Virus record (IMG/VR): IMGVR_UViG_3300037805_000525
Span: 45,094-109,093 of that record
DNA: 64,000 nucleotides
Source of the DNA: a virus
Reading direction: 5' to 3' (one strand)
In this document: positions 50,712 through 58,774 of the stretch, one piece after another
How the letters are laid out: each line of letters begins with the position of its first letter
Position numbering within the stretch: position 1 is the stretch's first letter
Notes under the pieces: model-generated
Databases searched by the model: none
Seen by the model: the letters and a program-made list of their open reading frames with translations, nothing else
Told to the model about the DNA's origin: nothing
Program-made: the position numbers and the translations under genes

Positions 50712-51914
50712 TCAGAAGTCGGTCACGGTGCCGACGGTGCCGCCCTTGCTGATCAGGTTGTTGAGCGCGCCGAACTCGCTCTCGGCCAACGGGGCGAACC
50801 GCGCCTGCATGGCGGTGTTCGCGCCGCCGGCGACTGTCTCAGCGCTGCCCGCGTAGAGCTCGAGCTTGCGCACGCCGGCGATGTTGCCGATGTACGTGGC
50901 GATGATCTTGTTGGCCTCGAAGGTGAAGCGGTCCAGCTCCTTGTCCACGTAGGACTTGAGCGGACGCAGCGTGGCGCAGCCACCAACAAACGAGCGATCG
51001 GCGAATGCGAAGATGTTGCCGGGACGAAGCACGCCAGTGTTCGTGGTCGTGGCGTACTTGATGCCTTGCACGGTCGAGTACTTGTACCCCTTGACCGTGG
51101 TCTCCTTGGCGATCTCATCACCGACTTCACTGGTGGACCAGTTGTTCATGTCGAGGATGTCGGTCGCCGAGATGCCGATCACCTTGCACTTGAGGTGGCT
51201 CTTGCGAGGACCGCCGGTGCCCGGGAACAGCTTGAGCAGCTTGGTGATGTCGTCCTTCTGCAGCGGGAAGAGTTGGTCGTCGACCACGCCTGCGGCAGCG
51301 CCCGCGGCGCCCGCGCCAGCTGTCAGCGCGTCAGTGCCCTTGACCTTGCCGATCTCAGGTACGCCGGCGGCCACGTTGAACGCGGTGAACGCGGTGTTCA
51401 CCGTGAGCGCAGTGCTGTACGCAATGCCCTGCTCTTCCTTCTGGTTGATGATGGTCGCGCCTTCGCACAGGACCACCTGGCGGCGGTCGTAGACCTCCAT
51501 CATGGCGTCGAGGGCCCGCTCACGGACCATTTTTTCCATGTCGTAGCGGTACGCCATCATGTCCAGTTCGGACTGCTGCAGGCGCTCGGTCTGCAGCTTG
51601 TAGAACGGGGTGAGGAACCGAGGGCTCGTGTAGTAGCGAACCTGGGGCTCGCCGCGGAACGACGCCGACATCGCGCGGGCCTCAGGACCACTCTCGACCA
51701 TGTAGGCGAGGGTGTCGTGCTCGGTGGAGCGCTGAATCTCGGGGTCCTTCTCACTGACCTTCTGCTCGGGCCAGATCTTCGCGAAGAGGCTGTCGCTCTT
51801 CTCTCGGTCGCGGATGAACGCCGTCATCTTGCTCGCGACCTTGGTCTTGCCGTCGGTCGTGCCGAGGAGATCCAAAAGCTCGTTGAAGTGCGCGGCGGTG
51901 AAGGATGTACTCAT
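50712..51914 (-). CDS. Probable major capsid protein
   Basis: 400 aa, strongly biased codon use, between a set of scaffold-like genes and its own terminator. Residues 1-60 are helical ('[16 protein letters not shown]') and carry 'TKVAS' at 24-28, a candidate maturation site; from about 85 the mixed helix/strand sequence ('[20 protein letters not shown]', later '[15 protein letters not shown]') fits an HK97 fold with an E-loop and A-domain. The capsid shell assignment rests on position, size and codon bias rather than a recognised family signature. Confidence 0.7.
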   Translation of the reverse strand: MSTSFTAAHFNELLDLLGTTDGKTKVASKMTAFIRDREKSDSLFAKIWPEQKVSEKDPEIQRSTEHDTLAYMVESGPEARAMSASFRGEPQVRYYTSPRFLTPFYKLQTERLQQSELDMMAYRYDMEKMVRERALDAMMEVYDRRQVVLCEGATIINQKEEQGIAYSTALTVNTAFTAFNVAAGVPEIGKVKGTDALTAGAGAAGAAAGVVDDQLFPLQKDDITKLLKLFPGTGGPRKSHLKCKVIGISATDILDMNNWSTSEVGDEIAKETTVKGYKYSTVQGIKYATTTNTGVLRPGNIFAFADRSFVGGCATLRPLKSYVDKELDRFTFEANKIIATYIGNIAGVRKLELYAGSAETVAGGANTAMQARFAPLAESEFGALNNLISKGGTVGTVTDF

Positions 51915-51981
51915 GTCACTTACCTCTTGTCTCTGTTTTAGTTACCAGGTCCGTAGTGTGCCGATGTCTGCCCAGCCTAGG

Positions 51982-52575
51982 CTATGCGCCAACGAGCAGC
52001 GTGCGCGCGTGCGCGTACAGACGAATCTTGATTGTGTCGTCGTTCGCAGGGACCGCCGACTTGCTCGGCGTCTCGATGACCTCGCCGAACACGAAGACGG
52101 TGTCGGTCGCGGTGATCGCAGCGAGCGCGGTGTTGACGGGGCAGGCGACGATGCGCTTGTTCGCATCTTCCACGAACGTGATGGGGGTACCCGCGGCGAA
52201 CTGGGTGTCCAGGTTCACGGCGCTCTCGGCCAAGAACATGCCGAGCTCGATCTCCATGTCTTCGCGGCACATGAGGTACGCGACGCGCTCCTGGTTGTTT
52301 GCCTGGCGGTCGGTGCGCTTGTGGGAGCCCCAGATCATCTTGCAGCGGTTGGCCAGCGCGAACTGGGCCTGCGTGAAGGCGACGCCGGCGGCAACTTTGT
52401 AGGCGAAGGGGGTCGGGCTGCTGGCGACAGCGCCGTCAACGATGATGACCTCGCCGTCGTAGGGCACCTGCAGGATGGCGGAGCAGTCGGCGTCGCGCGT
52501 GATGTCACGACGAACGATGTCGGCGATGGGAAAGACGTGGCGGAGCTTCGAGCTGACGAAAAGTGTATCGGCCAT
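51982..52575 (-). CDS. Possible capsid decoration or minor head protein
   Basis: 197 aa, beta-rich ('VPYDGEVIIVDGAVAS', 'DTIKIRLYAHARTLLVG'), with strong codon bias like the capsid gene, directly upstream of it. Small beta proteins in this place often trimerise on the capsid surface. A start codon follows AGGA by 8 bases. Inferred from position. Confidence 0.55.
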   Translation of the reverse strand: MADTLFVSSKLRHVFPIADIVRRDITRDADCSAILQVPYDGEVIIVDGAVASSPTPFAYKVAAGVAFTQAQFALANRCKMIWGSHKRTDRQANNQERVAYLMCREDMEIELGMFLAESAVNLDTQFAAGTPITFVEDANKRIVACPVNTALAAITATDTVFVFGEVIETPSKSAVPANDDTIKIRLYAHARTLLVGA

Positions 52576-52616
52576 GATTTGGTCCTCTTGAGTCAGTTAC
52601 GCAGCGGCTGAGAAGT

Positions 52617-52976
52617 TCAGCCGCCGTAGATCGCTTCGTTGAAAGATGCGGGCGTGTACTCCGCGTCGGCCTGCTTGACACTACTGAGTGACATGCCTGA
52701 GCCGTTGGGCTGAATGATCGCGAGCGCGCTCAACTTACCCTCGAGCTCCTCGATGCTGTTGTGCTCGCGCACGACAGAGGCGAGCTTCTCCTGGGCGGTA
52801 CCGTTGCCGCAGTAGCCCTTCTCGTCCATCACGCCGGTGACTTCGATTGCCTTGCGCAAAAACTCGAGCTCGGCAGTCACCTGCGCAGTCTTTGTTGCGT
52901 AGGCATCGCGCTCGGCCACGAGTGCTCGCAGCGTCGCGGGCACTGCTGCCAACACCTTTGTGGCGCGGTCGTCCAT
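52617..52976 (-). CDS. Small coiled-coil head-module protein
   Basis: 119 aa from ATG at 52976 with GAGGAGG 6 bases upstream. Residues 10-55 and 75-95 are coiled-coil-like ('LVAERDAYATKTAQVTAELE'). Contains a 'VKQADAEY' near the end. Could belong to the scaffold. Family unknown. Confidence 0.6.
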   Translation of the reverse strand: MDDRATKVLAAVPATLRALVAERDAYATKTAQVTAELEFLRKAIEVTGVMDEKGYCGNGTAQEKLASVVREHNSIEELEGKLSALAIIQPNGSGMSLSSVKQADAEYTPASFNEAIYGG

Positions 52977-52977
52977 A

Positions 52978-53466
52978 TCAGGCCTCCTCATTGGCAGCGG
53001 CGTTGCGCAGGTCAGCGATCAAGTCATCGCTCGGAGCGCCGAGTGCTGCGTCGACTTCAGAATCCAGGTCGTAGCTGTCGTCGATCTCTGCAGGGGCCGC
53101 CTTGGCGGCGCCCAGCAGCTCAGCGTGCAGCGAGCTGGCGAACTTCTCAGCGGGCGCCGAGTGCGCGACAGCACCGTCCATGATGGCGGAGAGCGCATCT
53201 TCCGGGTCCAGCAGCGCGCCAGAGTCGCGCAACGCACGCTCGGTCAGCTGGTCCAGGGTGTCTGTGTGTGCTGAGGCGACCTTGGTGGGCGCGTACCCTA
53301 GGCCGTCGTCGTTGATCTGCTCTACCGCGTTCGCGAGCTTCTCAACAAACTCCGCGTCAGTGAGTGCGAGCTCAGCGAACTCAGCGAACTCATCCCCCGC
53401 TGACGCGTTCTTCTCCATGAGCTGGAGCAGCTCATCAGCTGGGCTGTTTGTGGGCATATCCGGCAT
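52978..53466 (-). CDS. Acidic head-module protein with K-x-A motifs
   Basis: 162 aa, strongly acidic, helical. Contains K-[x]-A tripeptides in 'MEKNASA', 'VEKLANA', 'TKVASAH' and 'EKFASSL'. Acidic helical proteins digested by the prohead protease are typical scaffolds. A terminator lies upstream, between it and the 231-aa protein. The stop is 2 bp before the next ATG. Confidence 0.6.
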   Translation of the reverse strand: MPDMPTNSPADELLQLMEKNASAGDEFAEFAELALTDAEFVEKLANAVEQINDDGLGYAPTKVASAHTDTLDQLTERALRDSGALLDPEDALSAIMDGAVAHSAPAEKFASSLHAELLGAAKAAPAEIDDSYDLDSEVDAALGAPSDDLIADLRNAAANEEA

Positions 53467-53539
53467 ATCCACCTCGTTGCTTGCCTTCTGTAATCAAGTC
53501 TATGCGTGCGCGCGTACAGAGCAAAGCGAAACCGCGCAT

Positions 53540-53580
53540 AAAAAAAGAGCCGCGCACCCTGTGTAGGTACCCGGCTCTTT
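53540..53580 (-). terminator. Intrinsic terminator inside the head module
   Basis: On the minus strand, AAAGAGCCG / CGGCTCTTT stem followed by seven T, between the two acidic proteins. It would make the gene order downstream partly independent in expression. Confidence 0.85.
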
Positions 53581-53601
53581 CTACCCGCAGCCGAGAAGCG
53601 G

Positions 53602-54297
53602 CTACTGCTGCGCGTGCATGGCCTGTGCTTCGAGCGCGTCGTAGAACTCACCGAGGCCAGCGCCCATCTGATCGATCTGATCCTGCGACCAGCCGGCGCT
53701 TGCGAGCTTCATGGGGACGTAGGCGCCCAGCGCCTCCATGACGTCGTCGCCGAGGTTGAGGTCAATGACCGAGTAGCGGTCTTCGATGCCCGCGATCTTC
53801 TCGGGCTCCACCACGCCAGCGAACACCAGCACGTCGTTGGTGTAGTCCTCTGCGAGCTTGTGGAACTCAGCCTCGGTGATCTCGTTGAGGGCGACGGGCG
53901 CCTCCTCAATCTCCTCAGCGGCGGCCAGCTTCTCGAGCTGGTCGAAGAAGGCGTTGGCCTGGTGCTCGCCGACCAGGCGGCCATACTCGGCGGCCTCTGC
54001 GGCGGCAGTCTTCGTGAGGGTGGACTCGTAGAGTCCGGCGTCGGCGGGCGAAGCAACCTTGCTGGTTGTCTGCATTTCGGCTCCTGGGTCGCCCACCTGC
54101 GTGGACTCGTTGATGATCGAAACGATCGTGGGGACGTCTACGGACTTGTAGAGGTCGATCTGCTTTGCGCTGGCCTGCTTTTCCATGCGCTCCAGCGCCG
54201 GCTCGTGCTCCATGCCGACCTGTGCGAGGACCTCGTCACGTGCGGTGGGCTCGGAACCGAGTTCATTGAGCAGGTCTTGCAGCGAAGATTCGGACAT
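53602..54297 (-). CDS. Acidic scaffold-like protein
   Basis: 231 aa, GAGGAG 7 bases before the ATG. Acidic and helical, Ala/Glu-rich, with six K-[x]-A tripeptides ('EKQASA', 'SKVASP', 'TKTAAA', 'EKLAAA', 'HKLAED', 'MKLASA') spaced along its length. This fits a scaffold cut into pieces by the prohead protease encoded just upstream. No sequence match to a known scaffold is claimed. Confidence 0.6.
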   Translation of the reverse strand: MSESSLQDLLNELGSEPTARDEVLAQVGMEHEPALERMEKQASAKQIDLYKSVDVPTIVSIINESTQVGDPGAEMQTTSKVASPADAGLYESTLTKTAAAEAAEYGRLVGEHQANAFFDQLEKLAAAEEIEEAPVALNEITEAEFHKLAEDYTNDVLVFAGVVEPEKIAGIEDRYSVIDLNLGDDVMEALGAYVPMKLASAGWSQDQIDQMGAGLGEFYDALEAQAMHAQQ

Positions 54298-54319
54298 GGT
54301 TCGGGCTCCTCAATCAAAT

Positions 54320-54334
54320 TATCACAGTGTGATA
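54320..54334. promoter_or_regulatory. Palindromic operator-like site before the scaffold-like gene
   Basis: TATCACAGTGTGATA, 22 bp upstream of the leftward start at 54297. The 83-bp gap between protease and scaffold holds nothing else. Confidence 0.75.
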
Positions 54335-54380
54335 CTGGCACCTCCAACTCTACCGAGTCTCGGGCGGCCCTCCAAGCGCA

Positions 54381-55955
54381 CTATACAAGGTGCGGCAACT
54401 TTTTGTTAATCAGCTTAGCCAACTCGACCATTCCCGTGGCTGCCGTGGCAGCAAGGATTGGGTGAGACTCTACAAGGTTCTCCACCGTACCCTTTTGCTG
54501 CGGGGCCTTGCGGGACGTATACGCCGAGTACAGGTACGCGAGCGGGAGTGCGATCGCGAAGTTCTTACTCGCGGCACCAGCGAGCTTCTCGAGGTCTGCC
54601 GAGCCGTCGTCATCTAGCGCGTCCGCAGGTAAGAAGCACTCACTGTAGTTGAGCAGGTCCTCTCTGTACGCGTCGTACGCGGCACCGATCTTGAGCATGC
54701 GCGGCGACGGGGGGCCCTGCGAGATTGTGATGTGTACGCTAACCGGCGGAGGCCCCGAACGAAGAGACCGGCCGGCAAACATACGAAGCAGCGCCCCCTG
54801 CAGCGACGCACCGCCTATCGCGCTGCCGTGGTCGGCGCGTAGTCCGCGCGTAACGCCTCGGTCCTCGGCGGGCAACCTGAAGCGTACGGCACTAGCAATG
54901 GGGCGTCCGGACGGGACAACCTGATCGCCTCGGAAGATGCCGCGCGCACGTGATGCCTGCCCCAGGGAGTGCATCAGCCCCGCGCCAAACTCTTGTGGGG
55001 ACAGCACGGCGCCCATACCTGTCAGGCTGCGTAGCACGGTGCCGAAGTTCCGACCCCGCGGGAACATCCCACGAAGCGACTCCTCTGGGATGCCTTTACG
55101 GCACGACTCCAGCGCAGGACCCAACTTGGAGGCCATAGCCGGGATACGCTTTACGAGTTCGGCCGTCTTGTCGTCCGCGACCTTCTCAGGTTGTGCATCC
55201 AGGAAGGTCTCTTCGGCGGATAGTGCGGGAAGCTCAGACGCGGCAGATGCAATCTTGAGCATCGTGTACCCAACCGCATCCGCGTTAACAACGACGAAAC
55301 TGATGTCGAAGAACACTGGGCGCGGGTTGTTGACGCACACCTGCTGCCCATCGTCCAGTATGCGATTCCGGCGCTGCTTCATGTGACTGCAGTAGTCGAA
55401 CGCCGTACGTGCTTTGTTCCCACACCCACGAATTCGGCAAACGTCGAACGGCACACGACAGCCCATGCTTACGGGGACCGCGACGCCGCGGTCTAGCCGT
55501 TCGTACAGATCGCCATGGCCGAACTCGATGCAACGCTTCTGGTCGACGCAGAGGATGAGCTCCACGCGGCGCATCAGCTGGTTGTACACCGCGTACACGA
55601 CGGAGCCGAACGACTTGGTGCGGTCCTTATTCCGGTGGTTGCGAAACACCCCCGCGGTGAGGAACGTACGGTGCCCCCAACGCGTAGTGCCGTCCACAGG
55701 ATTCAGCTGACTCTCCTGGAAGAAGTCGGCGTTGACGTTCGGGCCGTAGTAGTCGCCCGCGCCGAGGGCGTTGACCAGGACGTACAGGCAGTTTGGTTTC
55801 GGCGCGAGCGAGTCCACGAACGAACGAACACGCGGATCGTTTGTACTCGCCTTAAACGCCAGTTTTGTTCGGCCCTCGACAGACGAACCCGCCACAACGC
55901 GCATCGTGGCTTCGCCGTGCGGTGTCTCCTCTGGCAGGGCTGTGTACTTGTACAT
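54381..55955 (-). CDS. Prohead (capsid maturation) protease with Cys cluster
   Basis: 524 aa. His107 in 'FRNHRNKDRTKSFGSVV' and Ser163 in 'PVSMGCRVPF' match the His and Ser of the HK97-type prohead protease fold (H-x-x-x-K-P-x-G / S-x-G), with the intervening strand 'RRVELILCVD'. An unusual Cys cluster follows at 173, 178 and 189 ('CRIRGCGNK' and 'YCSH'), probably binding zinc. 'TKLAF' at 30-34 could be a self-processing site. The C-terminal 290 residues are of unknown role and end in K-L-A/K-I-A-containing helices. It would process scaffold and capsid proteins. Confidence 0.75.
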   Translation of the reverse strand: MYKYTALPEETPHGEATMRVVAGSSVEGRTKLAFKASTNDPRVRSFVDSLAPKPNCLYVLVNALGAGDYYGPNVNADFFQESQLNPVDGTTRWGHRTFLTAGVFRNHRNKDRTKSFGSVVYAVYNQLMRRVELILCVDQKRCIEFGHGDLYERLDRGVAVPVSMGCRVPFDVCRIRGCGNKARTAFDYCSHMKQRRNRILDDGQQVCVNNPRPVFFDISFVVVNADAVGYTMLKIASAASELPALSAEETFLDAQPEKVADDKTAELVKRIPAMASKLGPALESCRKGIPEESLRGMFPRGRNFGTVLRSLTGMGAVLSPQEFGAGLMHSLGQASRARGIFRGDQVVPSGRPIASAVRFRLPAEDRGVTRGLRADHGSAIGGASLQGALLRMFAGRSLRSGPPPVSVHITISQGPPSPRMLKIGAAYDAYREDLLNYSECFLPADALDDDGSADLEKLAGAASKNFAIALPLAYLYSAYTSRKAPQQKGTVENLVESHPILAATAATGMVELAKLINKKLPHLV

Positions 55956-55959
55956 GCGG

Positions 55960-56652
55960 TTACCCCGCGAACCGTGTCGCGTCTTCGAAGGCGCGGACCA
56001 TAGGTGTGCTGCTGCCCGACGCCGAAAGGCTTCGGCTGGTGTCCGCGAGAGTCTTCAGGTCGCCTGGCTGGATGCCCTCATCTTTGTACATGAGGTACTT
56101 CTTCGCCCAGGAGCGTGCCACGAGAGGATCGCTCGCAGAGCGCGGGCTGAACTTCTGCAACGTCCGCATGGCCCGGCGCACGTCAGTCTTGTTTTCGGCC
56201 GCCATGTCCGGGAACTCGGCATACATATTGTTGATGTTCTTCTCAAGCGCCGCAGGACCACGCCGCTTCTTGTCGTAGTAGCGCTCAGCCGCCTCAGAAC
56301 CGGCCGCGAGCCCTGCGGCGGCGCCGCCGAACACAAGCGCCTTCGGCAACATACCGCCGCGACCGAACACCTGCCTGGCGAGGGAGGGGCGCGTAAACTT
56401 AGCGATCAGCCCTTTCCCGCCCTCTGACGCAACGCTCTTGGCAAACGTGGAGCCGATGTCCTTGCCGAGCGATCCGAGGAACCCGGGCTTCGGCTCAACC
56501 AGCCCAGCGGCGCGCTCGGCGATCAGAGTGAGGCGCTTCTTGTTTGCCGCGGCGGTGGCCTCTGCGATCGCGTCGGACGCTGTGCCCGCGATCTTCGTGC
56601 CCGTGCCGTGTGCGGCTTCGCGGAGGCTATCTAGGAAGTCTGTGTGCTGCAT
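55960..56652 (-). CDS. Ala/Lys-rich head-module protein
   Basis: 230 aa from the ATG at 56652, which overlaps the previous stop (TAATG). Basic, Ala/Gly-rich, with a Gly/Ala hydrophobic stretch ('ALVFGGAAAGLAAGSEA') near 108-124 and 'TKIAGTAS' near 22-29. Could be an internal head protein. Function unknown. Confidence 0.6.
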   Translation of the reverse strand: MQHTDFLDSLREAAHGTGTKIAGTASDAIAEATAAANKKRLTLIAERAAGLVEPKPGFLGSLGKDIGSTFAKSVASEGGKGLIAKFTRPSLARQVFGRGGMLPKALVFGGAAAGLAAGSEAAERYYDKKRRGPAALEKNINNMYAEFPDMAAENKTDVRRAMRTLQKFSPRSASDPLVARSWAKKYLMYKDEGIQPGDLKTLADTSRSLSASGSSTPMVRAFEDATRFAG

Positions 56653-57239
56653 TACCACTTGCTCCGTGCAAAGGGGTTAACCGACGGCGCTTCGCCTGCA
56701 CCAAAGCGTGCTGCGACGTAGGGGTCGGTTTCGATTCGTGGGCGCATATCTGCGGTGGCTGCACCGCCGTACGCGCGAGCGCGTGGGTTGGTCAGCAACT
56801 GGTGGCCAACGAGCAGCCCGCCTGCCGCAATAAACGGGTGCCGCTTCGCCATGCCTAGCGCACCGCCGTGCTCGTACTTCTTCTTGAAGTACATGTCTCG
56901 GCCGCCGATACGGGCCTTGTACGCCTTACCCGCGAGCTCGCCTGACTGTAGCTTGGCAAACTCCGCGCGCGTGATGGCCTCAACATTCCCGCCGTGGCGG
57001 CCGCGCGGAACTGCGGAGAGCCTGCGCCCACGCATCGGACCAAACCTGGCTTTCGACCCGAGTATGGAGGCCAGTATGGCGTCCTTGGTGACGTTGATCG
57101 GAACACGCGATGCGCGACCGACCATGCGTGCTGGCATGTCTGACGCGGCATTGAGCGCGCGCTCGATCCCCTCCGGAATTCTCCGAGACATGATCTTGTC
57201 CCGGATGGACTTCCCCAGCAGGTATGCAGGCGGCTTCAT
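56652..57239 (-). CDS. Basic head-module protein
   Basis: 195 aa with AGGAG 7 bases before the ATG. Basic throughout, with a 'AGKAYKARIGGRDMYFKKKY' segment of beta character near 105-125 and a hydrophobic 'FIAAGGLLVGHQLL' near 138-151. Coupled to the next gene. Not recognised. Confidence 0.6.
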   Translation of the reverse strand: MKPPAYLLGKSIRDKIMSRRIPEGIERALNAASDMPARMVGRASRVPINVTKDAILASILGSKARFGPMRGRRLSAVPRGRHGGNVEAITRAEFAKLQSGELAGKAYKARIGGRDMYFKKKYEHGGALGMAKRHPFIAAGGLLVGHQLLTNPRARAYGGAATADMRPRIETDPYVAARFGAGEAPSVNPFARSKW

Positions 57240-57253
57240 CTAGTACTCCTGCG

Positions 57254-58645
57254 CTACTGCGCGGTCTGCTGGGGATTTGCCGGTACGGCGTTGTCCGCGG
57301 TCGGCTGCTGGCCCAGGCCTGCCCCGTTCGACGCGGCGGGGCCCTGAGGCGCCCCTTGTGGCGCCATGCCGGGAGGGGCCATGCCGGGCGGAGGCCCCAT
57401 GCCCTGCGGAGGCATACCGGGAGGCACCATGCCGGGCGGTAGTGCGGTAGGCATGTCCAGGCCAGGAGGGGGTGCTGAAAACAGGCCTGCCGCGCCCGTG
57501 AGCTGCTCGTCGCTGCCGGTGAGGTATCCCAGCAGGTTCGAGTTCGTACCGACCGCCTGGTTGATGAGCATCTGCACCTCTGTAAGGCGCCCAACAATCC
57601 CGTTCAGGTCTTGCACGAGTCCTGGGACGGGCATGCCCATACCGGGGGCCATACCGGGAGGGGCCATACCGGGAGGGGCCATGTTCGGATCCATGCCGGG
57701 AGGGGCCATGTTCGGATCCATGCCGGGAGGGGCCATGTTCGGATCCATGCCGGGAGGCGGCATTCCTGCCTGTGGAGGGGGCGGTGCCATCGCGCCAGGC
57801 ATACCCTGTCCGACGTTCGGCGTGGAGGTCATCCCGGGGCCCACGACGACGTTCGGTGCGCGAGGCGGGGACTCGCTGAACATCTCGCTCGGGTCCACGC
57901 CAGCTTGCGCCATCGTGTCGTTAGACCGGCTACCGCGCCGCGCAAGTTTACACACGCCAGACAAGCGCGAGTCGATGAGCGCGCGTAGGCCGTGCGACGG
58001 GTTACCTGCGAGGACGAGATCGCCAACGCTCTCTGGGGGCAACCCCTGATCCTCGTGGAGCTGCTGCGCGGCGTGCTTCAGCATCCCAAACTTGCGGTTG
58101 AAGTCGGAGGTGTACTGCGCACGCAGGACGCGCGCTTCGCTGACACCATGGCTGATCTTTTCGAACAACGCGGACCGCTCGTAATCCGTGAGCGGTTCCG
58201 CCGATGCGGTCTTCTCCACCGCGTCGTCGGACAGCCAGGCGCGCACAGAGTTAACTGCGGCGGACTTCTCGAGGCGCGCTGCCGCGGTCTTGATCGCAGC
58301 TGGGCTCGGCGTCTTTGGTGCAGCCACGGGCACAGCCTTCAATTTCTCAGTGACTGAGGCCACCGCGACCTTTGGGTTAACGACGGGAAACGACACGTTC
58401 CCGGTTGCGTCGGGCATCCGCAGCGCGAGGAAGGTCTGGACGTTTGCGGCCTCCGCCAGCCGGGTTGTTTGGTCCCGGTTGAAGCCCTGATCGCGTGCGA
58501 TCTTGACGACAGACTCGAGCAGCGGGGTCTGGTTTGTCCTGAAGGCGTTTGCGGCCTGCTTGGCGAAGTCAGCGATCTCGCGCTCGGAGAACGCGCGCTG
58601 GCCCGACCCGACAAGGCTACGTAGTGATGTGTTTAGGGACTCCAC
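57254..58645 (-). CDS. Head-module protein with Pro/Gly/Met repeats
   Basis: 463 aa from the GTG at 58645, chosen for AGGAG 7 bases upstream. Residues 1-240 are helical with K-[x]-A tripeptides ('VVKIARD', 'IKTAAAR', 'EKSAAVN', 'VEKTASA', 'CKLARRG'). Residues about 275-350 and 400-445 are low-complexity P-P-G-M repeats, including three exact 9-residue units. A portal protein would be expected next to the terminase, but neither length nor sequence pattern fits. Possibly a scaffold or internal protein. Confidence 0.65.
   Translation of the reverse strand: MESLNTSLRSLVGSGQRAFSEREIADFAKQAANAFRTNQTPLLESVVKIARDQGFNRDQTTRLAEAANVQTFLALRMPDATGNVSFPVVNPKVAVASVTEKLKAVPVAAPKTPSPAAIKTAAARLEKSAAVNSVRAWLSDDAVEKTASAEPLTDYERSALFEKISHGVSEARVLRAQYTSDFNRKFGMLKHAAQQLHEDQGLPPESVGDLVLAGNPSHGLRALIDSRLSGVCKLARRGSRSNDTMAQAGVDPSEMFSESPPRAPNVVVGPGMTSTPNVGQGMPGAMAPPPPQAGMPPPGMDPNMAPPGMDPNMAPPGMDPNMAPPGMAPPGMAPGMGMPVPGLVQDLNGIVGRLTEVQMLINQAVGTNSNLLGYLTGSDEQLTGAAGLFSAPPPGLDMPTALPPGMVPPGMPPQGMGPPPGMAPPGMAPQGAPQGPAASNGAGLGQQPTADNAVPANPQQTAQ
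57677..57757. repeat. Three exact 27-bp tandem repeats
   Basis: Units start at 57677, 57704 and 57731 and encode P-P-G-M-D-P-N-M-A on the minus strand. Exact identity suggests recent expansion. Confidence 0.9.
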
Positions 58646-58742
58646 GAACAAACTCCTGTGCGCAATCTCTATCAGAGAATAGTACCGCAAATGCGTGTGC
58701 TGGGAGAGTGGGTGCTCTCTGTGGGGGCGCCCCTGCCGAAAT

Positions 58743-58757
58743 TATCACACTGTGATA
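58743..58757. promoter_or_regulatory. Palindromic operator-like site between terminase and head module
   Basis: TATCACACTGTGATA within a 19-bp symmetric stretch (58741-58759), 98 bp upstream of the start at 58645 and 18 bp after the terminase stop. Confidence 0.75.
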
Positions 58758-58774
58758 ATTGCTGGGTGCGCCAG

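Noticed and set aside
49938-51941. 667-codon plus-strand frame with Ser-Gly repeats
   Set aside because: The Ser-Gly tract is the complement of the Glu-Pro coding repeat, and the rest is opposite the capsid gene.
57611-57988. Gly-His repeat frame on the plus strand
   Set aside because: Arises from the 27-bp P-P-G-M repeats of the minus-strand gene.
2167-58757. CRISPR array explanation for the repeated palindromes
   Set aside because: Copies are kilobases apart with no regular spacers.
8546-58757. CRP/FNR site explanation for TATCACANTGTGATA
   Set aside because: The half-sites TGTGA/TCACA are in the opposite order (TCACA-n-TGTGA) and spacing does not fit the CRP site TGTGA-n6-TCACA.
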